From: Oscillospiraceae bacterium
GTDB lineage: Bacteria; Bacillota; Clostridia; Oscillospirales; Oscillospiraceae
Direction: 5' to 3'
DNA: 58,097 nt
Assembly: GCA_015067615.1 (NCBI GenBank)
Contig: SVMD01000016.1
Span: forward strand, 1 to 58,097
How positions within the stretch are numbered: the stretch's first letter is position 1; every line of letters begins with the position of its first letter. The notes under the pieces are model-generated. The model was not told the DNA's origin, did no database searches, and saw only the letters and a program-made list of their open reading frames with translations. The translations under genes were made by a program, and so were the position numbers. Of this stretch, positions 50,263 through 57,358 are shown in pieces.

Positions 50263-50955
50263 ATGAATCTGCTGTATGTCACGCTGAATCCCAGAGAAAA
50301 GCTGGGCGGTCTGGTTTTGCTTGCGCTGTACCTGCTGATTCTGCCCCTTTTATCCGCAGGGTGGCAGTTTCTCTTGTTCATGCCGGTACTCTTCGGTCTG
50401 TGCCTGTGGACCTTCTGGCGGTTCCTCCTGGATAGCTTTCAGGTTCCCCTGGTAAGCCCCTGGCAGATTCTTGGAAAAGCGGTGCTGGCGGCGCTGATCA
50501 GCCAGTTGTCCAGAGTTCTGACCAACGATCTGATCTACTATTTCCTGCCCGGCTATTTTCTCTATACCGACCTGGGGCCCCTGCTGTATAACAGCGCCTG
50601 GGAATGGGCTGCGCCTCTGGTCCGGGAGAATCCGGTGCTGGCCGCTGTCTGCCTTACCCTGTTCCTTCCGGTGGTGGAGGAGCTGCTGCTGCGGGGGCTT
50701 CTCTTCGGCCACTTCTACCGCCGCACTCCCCTGTTTGGATTTCTGCTGACCCTGACTGTCTGCACCGTTCTGCGGCTGCTGCCGGTTTTCGGCAGGGATC
50801 CAGTGTATCTGGGCGTCTGCGCATTGCAGTACATCCCCATGACCATCTACCTATCCTGGGTCTACGTCCGTTCCGATACCATCGCCGCGCCAATGACAGC
50901 CCATGTGCTGATCAACGCGGTGAGTCTGTACATTCTGAGGTCCTACTATGCCTAA
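50263..50955 (+). CDS. CPBP family intramembrane metalloprotease (second of two)
   Basis: This 230-aa paralogue also has about six to seven membrane helices. Motif 1 is present in LPVVEELLLRGLLFGHFY, and motif 3 in MTAHVLINAVSLY; the histidine of motif 2 is replaced (TVCTVLRLLPVFGRD where the first copy has FSLVHI), so its activity may be altered. ATG 50263 follows GAGGAGCCATCCACC and is preferred to longer in-frame starts inside the preceding gene. The end overlaps mutL by 8 bp. Confidence 0.82.
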   Translation: MNLLYVTLNPREKLGGLVLLALYLLILPLLSAGWQFLLFMPVLFGLCLWTFWRFLLDSFQVPLVSPWQILGKAVLAALISQLSRVLTNDLIYYFLPGYFLYTDLGPLLYNSAWEWAAPLVRENPVLAAVCLTLFLPVVEELLLRGLLFGHFYRRTPLFGFLLTLTVCTVLRLLPVFGRDPVYLGVCALQYIPMTIYLSWVYVRSDTIAAPMTAHVLINAVSLYILRSYYA

Positions 50956-52951
50956 AATCATCCAGTTATCCCCCCATATCGCCAACCTGATCGCCGCCGG
51001 TGAGGTGGTGGAGCGTCCCGCTTCCGTTGCCAAGGAGCTGCTGGAAAACGCCGTGGACGCCGGTGCCTCCAAGATCACCCTGGAGATCAAGGACGGTGGC
51101 ATGACCTATCTTCGCATCACCGACAACGGCTGCGGCATGAGCCCTGAGGACGCCCGGACGGCCTTCCTGCGCCACGCCACCTCCAAGCTGCGAACCGCCG
51201 AGGACCTGGGTGCCATCGGCACCATGGGCTTCCGGGGAGAAGCTCTGGCCGCTATTGCATCGGTGAGCCGCATCGAGCTGATGACCAAGACCCCCGGCGC
51301 CCTTTCCGGCACCAGTCTGACCCTGGAAGCCGGCAAAATCATCGAGGAAAGCGAAGTGGGCTGCCCCGACGGCACCACCATCATCGTCCGGGACCTGTTT
51401 TTCAACACCCCCGCCCGGATGAAATTCATGAAATCCGACACTGTGGAGGGCTCCCGGGTCACCGCCGCGGTCCAGATGCAGGCCCTGGCCCATCCGGAAG
51501 TGGCCTTCCAGCTGCTCAGGGACGGCAAGCAGGTCCTCTCCACCCCCGGAAACGGCGGACTGAAGGCCGCTGTGTACTGCGTCTATGGTCGGGAGTGCGC
51601 CAAAATGGTGGAGGTGGAAAGCCGCTGGGAGCAGTATTCGCTCACAGGCTTTGTCAGTAAGCCCACCGATTCCCGGCCCAGCCGGGCACTGCAGACCTTC
51701 TTTGTCAACAACCGGCCGGTGAAGTCCAAGCTGCTCACCGCCGCTTTTGAGGAAGCCTACCGGAATCAGATCATGGTGGGCAAATTCCCCGCCTGTGTGC
51801 TCCACCTGACCCTCCCTGCCAACGCATTGGATGTAAACGTGCATCCGGCCAAGACCGAGGTGAAATTCCTCAGTGAAAAAGCTGTTTTCGACTGCGTTCA
51901 CTATGGCGTTCTGAGCGCCCTGAACAAGACCCCCGACCGGCCCCAGGTGGAATTTCGCAAGCCTCCCCTTGAGGGGAGGTGCCCCGAAGGGGCGGAAGGG
52001 TGTAAGCCGAAGGTTTTCACCCCTCAGTCACCTGCGGTGACAGCTCCCCTCAAAGGGGAGCCCAAGACAGCATCCCAGAAGAAGGATAATTTCTTCCGCA
52101 CCATGACTCCGGAGGAGTACAAGACCTTCTCCACCGCGTTAAAGGACGCCCCCCAGCCCAAAAAGGAAGCCGCTGCCGCCACCGCGGCGAAAATCCAGCG
52201 GCCCAGCAATATGCCCCTTCGGGAGTTCGTCATGACTCCGGCGGTGCAGGAGGCCGTGAAAAAGCCGGAGCTTCCGAAGCTGCCCGAACAGCCCGATTCC
52301 AAAGTAGGGCGGGGGCTTGCTCCCGCCGCCGTTTCCCAGCCAGAGCCAGAGATGGAGCAGGAGACCCTTGCCCTGCCGGAGGTGCCCGACTGGCGGATGG
52401 TGGGTGAGCTTTATAACTCCTACATCATCGTGGAGCAGGGGGACAACGCATTTCTGATCGACAAGCACGCCGCCCACGAGCGGATCCTCTTTGAAAAGCT
52501 GAAGGCCAACCAGGAGAAGATCTCCTCCCAGGCTCTGCTGTCCCCCATTCCCGTACGCCTCAGCCCCTCCGCCGCGGGAGAATTGCTGGCCAATCAGGCC
52601 ATGCTCACGGAGCTGGGTTTTGAGATCGAGGAATTCGGCGAGAATACCGTATTGCTGCGGCAGATCCCCATGGATCTGGGCACGGACGAAGCCGCCGAGA
52701 CTGTGGAAACCCTGGCCGCTGACCTGATTGCAGGCAAGCGGGCCAAGCCGGAAACCGTCCGGGATGAGCTGCTGCACACCGTGGCCTGCAAGGCCGCCAT
52801 CAAGGCCGGCTGGCACAATGACGAGGCAGAGCTGCTGGCAGTGGTGAAGCAGGTCATGGCAAGAGAGGACCTGAAATACTGTCCCCACGGCCGCCCCATC
52901 TGCGTGACCTTGAGCAAAAAGCAGCTGGAAAAGCAGTTTAAGCGCTCTTGA
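50948..52951 (+). CDS. mutL: DNA mismatch repair protein MutL with repeat-derived linker
   Basis: This 667-aa protein links mismatch recognition to strand cutting. The GHKL ATPase domain has ELLENAVDAGA, ITDNGCGM and GTMGFRGEALAAI; the transducer domain runs to about 330. The C-terminal domain (about 470-667) carries the endonuclease motif as DKHAAHERILFE (K in place of Q) and CPHGRP near the end, so it is a latent endonuclease. The linker (about 335-470) contains a 102-bp palindromic repeat translated in frame (residues about 338-372) and a half copy of a second repeat (about 453-461). Confidence 0.95.
   Translation: MPKIIQLSPHIANLIAAGEVVERPASVAKELLENAVDAGASKITLEIKDGGMTYLRITDNGCGMSPEDARTAFLRHATSKLRTAEDLGAIGTMGFRGEALAAIASVSRIELMTKTPGALSGTSLTLEAGKIIEESEVGCPDGTTIIVRDLFFNTPARMKFMKSDTVEGSRVTAAVQMQALAHPEVAFQLLRDGKQVLSTPGNGGLKAAVYCVYGRECAKMVEVESRWEQYSLTGFVSKPTDSRPSRALQTFFVNNRPVKSKLLTAAFEEAYRNQIMVGKFPACVLHLTLPANALDVNVHPAKTEVKFLSEKAVFDCVHYGVLSALNKTPDRPQVEFRKPPLEGRCPEGAEGCKPKVFTPQSPAVTAPLKGEPKTASQKKDNFFRTMTPEEYKTFSTALKDAPQPKKEAAAATAAKIQRPSNMPLREFVMTPAVQEAVKKPELPKLPEQPDSKVGRGLAPAAVSQPEPEMEQETLALPEVPDWRMVGELYNSYIIVEQGDNAFLIDKHAAHERILFEKLKANQEKISSQALLSPIPVRLSPSAAGELLANQAMLTELGFEIEEFGENTVLLRQIPMDLGTDEAAETVETLAADLIAGKRAKPETVRDELLHTVACKAAIKAGWHNDEAELLAVVKQVMAREDLKYCPHGRPICVTLSKKQLEKQFKRS
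51961..52062. repeat. 102-bp palindromic repeat element inside mutL
   Basis: It begins GCCTCCCCTTGAGGGGAGG and ends CTCCCCTCAAAGGGGAGCC, like the intergenic copy at 36379-36480, with a similar CACCCCTCAGTCA core. At 102 bp (34 codons) it keeps the mutL reading frame. Confidence 0.85.
52305..52329. repeat. Half copy of the GTAGGGCGGGG repeat inside mutL
   Basis: GTAGGGCGGGGGCTTGC continuing to TCCCGCCG matches one arm of the element at 57255-57327 with one mismatch. The second arm is absent. It is translated as VGRGLAPAA in the mutL linker. Confidence 0.7.
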
Positions 52952-52975
52952 TTTTTTGATTCATAGGTGATCACC

Positions 52976-53575
52976 ATGTTCCCTGATTTTTTAGACGGCG
53001 CCAAGGTGCTGGAATACACCGAACCGGGTCATTTCGGTTTCATTACCGACTATGACGATTTTGGAAATCCTGTGGAACGGGAAATCCGGTATCTGGCCCT
53101 CTGCGTCTACACCGGCGATGCAAACTGCTGTCTGTTTTACTGCGATGAGGATTTTGAGGTCATCTCCGACTTTTACGGCGATACCATCGCAGGCTTTAAA
53201 GGCAGTTGTCCCCGGGCTGTCTGGCTGGAAAAGCACCCTCCCTACCTCTATAACGCCGCCCAGCGGAAGGCCAAGGGCGGTACCTGCTATTTTGAGTTCC
53301 AGCGGGGCCGCTTCCGGGGAAAGCACTGGCTGGAACGCTCCCTGTTCCTGGACGCAGATCGTTTTGACCATATGAACCTGTATGAAATTTTCCGGGAAGC
53401 ACTGCCCCATTTTGACTACTACTATGTGACAGAGGTCACCCAGGCACAGTATGAAAAGCTGAAAGCCCTGGCTCTGGCCCGGGGTGGTGAGACCGCCGAG
53501 CTGTTTCGGGAACTGGACCATTGGGCAGAGAATTGCTACTTAACAGAGAATGTGTTCACCATCTGCGGAATCTGA
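52976..53575 (+). CDS. Protein of unknown function between mutL and miaA
   Basis: I do not recognise this 199-aa soluble protein. It has no signal peptide or membrane helix and is rich in Phe, Tyr and acidic residues. The first half looks beta-rich (KVLEYTEPGHFGFITDYDDF, YLALCVYTGDANCCLFYCDE), with four cysteines between about 50 and 90; the second half is helical (AQYEKLKALALARGGETAEL). ATG 52976 follows AGGTGA; an in-frame GTG at 52967 is an alternative. It lies 24 bp after mutL and 31 bp before miaA, in the same direction, so it is probably co-transcribed. Confidence 0.7.
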   Translation: MFPDFLDGAKVLEYTEPGHFGFITDYDDFGNPVEREIRYLALCVYTGDANCCLFYCDEDFEVISDFYGDTIAGFKGSCPRAVWLEKHPPYLYNAAQRKAKGGTCYFEFQRGRFRGKHWLERSLFLDADRFDHMNLYEIFREALPHFDYYYVTEVTQAQYEKLKALALARGGETAELFRELDHWAENCYLTENVFTICGI

Positions 53576-53606
53576 TACCCTTACAAGACAAGGAGGCGTA
53601 ACGCCC

Positions 53607-54539
53607 ATGCATAACATCATCTGCGTTGCCGGGCCCACGGCCTCCGGCAAGACCTCCCTGGCTGTGGAGCTGGCGAAATTCACCAATGGCGAAGTGGTAT
53701 CCTGCGATTCCATGCAGATCTACCGCCGCATGACCATCGGCACCGCCAAGCCCACCATGGAAGAAATGGATGGGATTCCCCACCACATGATCGACATCTG
53801 CGACCCGGAGGAGAGCTTCTCCGTCAGCCGCTACTGCTGCATGGCCACCCCCATTGTGGAAGACATCATTGCCCGGGGCAAGACCGCAATTATCGCCGGC
53901 GGCACCGGCCTGTATATGGACAGCCTCATCAAGGGCAACGACTTTGTCCCCTTCCCCGCCACCGGCCACCGGCAGCGGCTGGAGGAAAAGCTGAACCAAG
54001 TCGGTCTGGATAACCTGCTGGCAGAACTGGCCGCCGTCGATCCCGAGGCGGCGGAGCGGTCCCAGCGGAATCCCCGGCGGATCATTAGGGCTCTGGAAGT
54101 GTTCTACGAGACCGGCGAGACCATCACCGCCCACAACGTAAGAACCCAGGCCATTCCGCCCCGGTTCGATCCATTGTGGATCGGTCTGGATTTTGACCCC
54201 AGAAGTGAACTGTATAAGCGTATCGACCTGCGGGTGGATCTGATGCTTCAGCAGGGACTTCTGGACGAGATCAGAGAACTGCTGGACAGCGGTATCTCCC
54301 CGGACTGCACCGCCATGCAGGCCATCGGCTACAAGGAATTTGTCCAGGCCCTCCGGGGCGATATGAGCCTGGAGGAAGCCGCCCAGGATCTGAAGCAGGC
54401 CTCCCGGCGCTACGCCAAGCGGCAGCTGACCTGGTTCCGGCGCAATCCCAAAATCCACTGGCTCACCCGGACCCCGGAAACCGCCCCTGAGGAAATTCTG
54501 GAAAAAGCCCGACATCTTACAGGCGAAACCGACAAGTGA
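53607..54539 (+). CDS. miaA: tRNA dimethylallyltransferase MiaA
   Basis: This 310-aa enzyme transfers the dimethylallyl group to A37 of tRNAs reading UNN codons, the substrate for MiaB. The P-loop GPTASGKTSL is at 9-18; SCDSMQIYRRMTIGTAKPT and IPHHMID follow, and GGTGLYMDSLI, RNPRRIIRALEVF and QLTWFRR are all diagnostic. ATG 53607 has AAGGAGG upstream and is preferred to an in-frame start at 53550 inside the previous gene. It is followed by hfq, a pairing conserved from clostridia to proteobacteria. Confidence 0.96.
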   Translation: MHNIICVAGPTASGKTSLAVELAKFTNGEVVSCDSMQIYRRMTIGTAKPTMEEMDGIPHHMIDICDPEESFSVSRYCCMATPIVEDIIARGKTAIIAGGTGLYMDSLIKGNDFVPFPATGHRQRLEEKLNQVGLDNLLAELAAVDPEAAERSQRNPRRIIRALEVFYETGETITAHNVRTQAIPPRFDPLWIGLDFDPRSELYKRIDLRVDLMLQQGLLDEIRELLDSGISPDCTAMQAIGYKEFVQALRGDMSLEEAAQDLKQASRRYAKRQLTWFRRNPKIHWLTRTPETAPEEILEKARHLTGETDK

Positions 54540-54586
54540 AAAGTAGTAGGATATGTATGCCAAAAACGAAGAAAGAGGGTATACAT

Positions 54587-54811
54587 ATGTCTGAAAATAT
54601 GAATCTACAGGAGGCCATTCTGAAAGAGTGCATCCGGGACCGGGTCCCGGTGACGCTGTTTCTGATGAACGGCTTCCAGCTCCGTGGGGTCATCACAGGC
54701 TATGACAGCTTTGTGGTGGTGCTGGTGAGCGATGGCAGGCAGCAGATGATCTACAAGCACGCCATCTCCACCCTGGCCCCCATCAAGCCGCTGAAAGCAG
54801 CATCTGCTTAA
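54587..54811 (+). CDS. hfq: RNA chaperone Hfq
   Basis: This 74-aa protein has the Sm fold: LQEAILKECIRDRVPVTLFLMNG for helix 1 and strand 1, FQLRGVITGYDSFVVVL for the Sm1 motif, and YKHAISTLAP for Sm2 with the YKHA form of the usual Y/F-K-H motif. It forms hexameric rings that bind small RNAs and A-rich mRNA stretches. It lacks the long C-terminal tail of proteobacterial Hfq. ATG 54587 follows GAAAGAGGGTATACAT; an in-frame start 17 codons upstream overlaps miaA and is rejected. Confidence 0.95.
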   Translation: MSENMNLQEAILKECIRDRVPVTLFLMNGFQLRGVITGYDSFVVVLVSDGRQQMIYKHAISTLAPIKPLKAASA

Positions 54812-54812
54812 C

Positions 54813-54852
54813 GCAAAAAAGGCGACGGAGAAACATCCGTCGCCTTTTTGCG
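54813..54852 (+). terminator. Terminator after hfq
   Basis: CGCAAAAAAGGCGACGGA pairs with TCCGTCGCCTTTTTGCG around a GAAACA-type loop; the T-tract is within the stem. It lies immediately after the hfq stop. Confidence 0.85.
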
Positions 54853-54885
54853 AATGCAGAATGCAAAATGCAGAATGCAGAATGA
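54852..54885. repeat. Interspersed GCAGAAT repeat (copy 3)
   Basis: Tandem GAATGCA units, slightly diverged (one AAAATGCA), lie between the hfq terminator and the YggS gene. Same family as 35869-35908 and 40508-40578. Confidence 0.65.
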
Positions 54886-54947
54886 TATTTCGTCTGTGCT
54901 GTGCAGTTTGTATTCAAGTAACACTTCAAAGAAAGAAGGAAGAATAA

Positions 54948-55658
54948 ATGTCTATTAAAGAAAACGTGGCGCGGATCCGCAAAGAGATGGAGGCCGCTGC
55001 CATCGCCGCCGGTCGGGATCCGAAGGAGATCCTGCTGTGCGCCGCCACCAAGATGAATGATGCCGCCGCCGTCCGGGAGGCCATTGCCGCCGGTGTGGAC
55101 TGCTGCGGAGAGAATAAAGTCCAGGAGCTCACCGCCAAGCTGGCCGAGAATGCCTACGAGGGTGCCCCGGTCCACTTCATCGGCCACCTGCAGACCAACA
55201 AGGTCAAGTTCGTTGTGGGCAAGGTGGACCTGATCCAGAGCGTGGACTCTGAGCGGCTGCTGACCGCCATTGACAAGGAGGCCAAAAAGCAGGGCATCAT
55301 CCAGGATATCCTGCTGGAGGTCAACATCGGCGGCGAGGAGAGCAAAAGCGGCTTCCGGCCCGATGACATTCTGCCCCTGGTGGACAAACTTCCCGAATAT
55401 CCGAACATTCGTGTAAAAGGACTCATGACAATTCCCCCAATTAGTCAAAAAAACGGAGATAACGTCAAATTTTTTCAAAAAATGTGCAATATTTCTGTTG
55501 ACATAATTGCAAAAAAAGAGGATAATGATATGGCTAAGTATCTGTCCATGGGTATGTCTGACGATTTCACCGACGCCATCGCCTGCGGCAGTACCATGAT
55601 CCGTGTGGGTACCGCCATTTTCGGTGCCCGTGATTATACGAAACTTCATCAAACTTGA
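54948..55658 (+). CDS. YggS family pyridoxal phosphate-binding protein
   Basis: This 236-aa protein is a single alanine-racemase-type barrel that binds PLP but has no known catalytic activity; it helps vitamin B6 and amino acid balance. The PLP lysine is in LLCAATKM (about 35-42), followed by CCGENKVQEL, VHFIGHLQTNK, and the C-terminal LSMGMSDDFTDAIACGSTMIRVGTAIFG. The position before sepF and divIVA is the conserved division-cluster order of Firmicutes. ATG 54948 follows AGAAAGAAGGAAGAATAA. The stretch at 55420-55530 is unusually AT-rich for this gene. Confidence 0.94.
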   Translation: MSIKENVARIRKEMEAAAIAAGRDPKEILLCAATKMNDAAAVREAIAAGVDCCGENKVQELTAKLAENAYEGAPVHFIGHLQTNKVKFVVGKVDLIQSVDSERLLTAIDKEAKKQGIIQDILLEVNIGGEESKSGFRPDDILPLVDKLPEYPNIRVKGLMTIPPISQKNGDNVKFFQKMCNISVDIIAKKEDNDMAKYLSMGMSDDFTDAIACGSTMIRVGTAIFGARDYTKLHQT

Positions 55659-55688
55659 TTTGGATATTTTTTAGGAGGAAACACAGAG

Positions 55689-56297
55689 ATGAGCATTTGG
55701 GATAATGTGAAGAAATTTGCCCAGCCCTACAGCGATGATGAATATGATGATTACGATGATTACGAAGACGACTTCGAGGATGAAGTAGAAGAAGAGCCCG
55801 TCCGCCGCGCTCCCCGTAAGGCTCCCGCCCGGGCACCCCGCGCTCCCCGGAGAGCTCCTGTTGTCCGCGAGCCCGATCCTGTGATCGAGGAGGATGAGGA
55901 GGACGATTACGAGTCCGCCTTCAACGCCATGGCCAAGCCCGCTGCTCCCGCCCCCGCTCCCGTGGCTGCAGCTCCCGCAGCTGCCAGCTTCCCCGGCAAG
56001 GTGGTCGGCATGAAGCGCGGCAACGCCCAGGAGATCGTCCGCTTCCATCCCACCAGCTTCCAGGACTCCCGGAAGGCCGCCACTGATCTGGTTGCCTCCA
56101 AGGCTGTCATTGTGAACCTGGAGGACCTGGACAAGGATGCTTCCCGCCGGATGGTGGACTTCCTCAGCGGCGTTGTCTTCGCCATGGACGGCGATGTTCA
56201 GAAGATCGCCCAGAGCGCTTACGTTTTCTGCCCCCCCAACGTGTTCATCACCGGCGGCCCCGATGAGATCCAGGCCGTGGCAGAAGAGCTGCTCTAA
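55689..56297 (+). CDS. sepF: Cell division protein SepF
   Basis: This 202-aa protein bundles FtsZ filaments and anchors them to the membrane. The N-terminal MSIWDNVKKFAQPY is an amphipathic membrane-binding helix; it is followed by an acidic Asp/Tyr/Glu-rich stretch and an Ala/Pro/Arg-rich linker (about 14-100). The C-terminal SepF domain (about 110-195) has VRFHPTSFQDSRKAATDLVA, AVIVNLEDLDKDASRRMVDFLSGVVFAMDG and VFCPPNVFITGG. The long, low-complexity linker is typical of clostridial SepF. ATG 55689 follows AGGAGGAAACACAG. Confidence 0.95.
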   Translation: MSIWDNVKKFAQPYSDDEYDDYDDYEDDFEDEVEEEPVRRAPRKAPARAPRAPRRAPVVREPDPVIEEDEEDDYESAFNAMAKPAAPAPAPVAAAPAAASFPGKVVGMKRGNAQEIVRFHPTSFQDSRKAATDLVASKAVIVNLEDLDKDASRRMVDFLSGVVFAMDGDVQKIAQSAYVFCPPNVFITGGPDEIQAVAEELL

Positions 56298-56327
56298 TCC
56301 ACAACTATAGATAAGGAGAAGAAAGCT

Positions 56328-56981
56328 ATGTTAACTCCTCAGCAGATCGATCAGATTTCCTTCGGCAGAGCTACCTTCGGTGGCTACGACATGCAGGATG
56401 TGGATGATTTCCTGACCCCCCTGACCGAAGATTACGTTACCCTGTACAAGGAAAACGCCCTGCTCAAGAGCAAGATGCGTGTACTGGTTTCCAAGCTGGA
56501 AGAGTACCGCAAGAACGAAGCTTCCATGAAGGAAGCCATCATCAACGCCCAGAAGACCTGCGACAAGATGGTCCGGGACGCCGAAGTCAAGGCCGCTCAG
56601 ATGCTGGCCAATGCCAACGACGCCGCCATGGCTAACGCAGCCAATGCGGCCAATACCGATGCTATGGTCGCCGCCGAGGATGCCCGGGTGGAAGAAGCCC
56701 GGAAGGTCGCCGCCGCAAAGATCGATGAGATTCAGGAGCAGCTGCGCAGCTGTATCCAGGCCCTGGACCGGATCAAGTCCGCCAACGCCCCTGCCGAAGC
56801 ACCCGCCAAGGAGATGGATGTGGCCGACGAGATCGCCCAGAATCTGCAGGCTATCGTGGGCACCACCCATGATGTTGCCCCCAAGGCTGAGCCCAAGCAT
56901 CCCGGCTTCGAGTCCACCACCAGCCGTTTCGCCAATATGAACCTGCAGTTCGGCCGGAACTACGACGCCGACCACAAGTAA
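56328..56981 (+). CDS. divIVA: DivIVA family septum/pole protein
   Basis: This 217-aa protein starts with the DivIVA lipid-binding domain (MLTPQQIDQISFGRATFGGYDMQDVDDFL, about 1-30), in which the family's usual F-x-G-Y-x-x-x-x-V-D-x-F-L pattern is seen as FGGYDMQDVDDFL. A long coiled coil follows (about 35-165, rich in Ala, Lys, Glu), then a Pro/Ala-rich tail. It marks curved membrane at septa and poles and recruits partners. It follows sepF by 30 bp with an AAGGAGAAG site, and precedes the ileS T-box. Confidence 0.94.
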   Translation: MLTPQQIDQISFGRATFGGYDMQDVDDFLTPLTEDYVTLYKENALLKSKMRVLVSKLEEYRKNEASMKEAIINAQKTCDKMVRDAEVKAAQMLANANDAAMANAANAANTDAMVAAEDARVEEARKVAAAKIDEIQEQLRSCIQALDRIKSANAPAEAPAKEMDVADEIAQNLQAIVGTTHDVAPKAEPKHPGFESTTSRFANMNLQFGRNYDADHK

Positions 56982-56994
56982 TTTCATACCACAA

Positions 56995-57240
56995 CCGCTA
57001 TGACGAGGACGCGCATCTGCGCACACCGCTTTCAGAGAGCTGCCGGAAGGTGCAAGGCAGTAAGCAGGCGTACAGATGTATCACCTCCGAGCAGCGCACC
57101 GAACCCTTCGGGATGTAGGCTGCGCCGGGGGTGCCCGTTACAGCGCGATTGAGTGCCGTTCAAAAGAACGGAACAAGAGTGGTACCGCAGAGGATTCAAG
57201 CGCCTTTGTCTCTTAGAAAAGAGGCAAAGGCGCTTTTCTT
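56995..57240 (+). promoter_or_regulatory. T-box leader controlling ileS
   Basis: This leader senses uncharged isoleucine tRNA. Stem I begins near 57000 (ATGACGAGGACGCG) with AGAGAGCTGCCGG and AGGTGCAAGGCAG; a specifier candidate ATC followed by A is at 57080-57082, matching Ile. The T-box proper, AACAAGAGTGGTACCGC, is at 57172-57188. The terminator is a 17-bp stem (57198-57214 with 57219-57235) followed by TTTTCTTT. Binding of uncharged tRNA should favour the antiterminator and allow ileS transcription. Confidence 0.93.
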
Positions 57241-57254
57241 TCCAAACAGCCAAA

Positions 57255-57327
57255 TGCAGGGCGGGGGCTTGCCCCCGCCGCATATTCGCACCGCAGTTAC
57301 CCGGCGGGGGCAAGCCCCCGCCCTACA
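57255..57327. repeat. Palindromic repeat element, GTAGGGCGGGG family, between T-box and ileS
   Basis: Two 26-bp arms (57255-57280 and 57302-57327) are inverted repeats with one mismatch, each palindromic around GGGGGCTTGCCCCC, with 21 bp between. It lies after the T-box terminator and 32 bp before the ileS start. Confidence 0.85.
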
Positions 57328-57358
57328 ATACTTTGAATTCACAATGGAGGTTATTCCA

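Noticed and set aside
51961..52062. Sequencing or assembly artefact in mutL
   Set aside because: The frame is kept precisely, flanking codons read as normal MutL linker, and the same element occurs intact elsewhere in the window.
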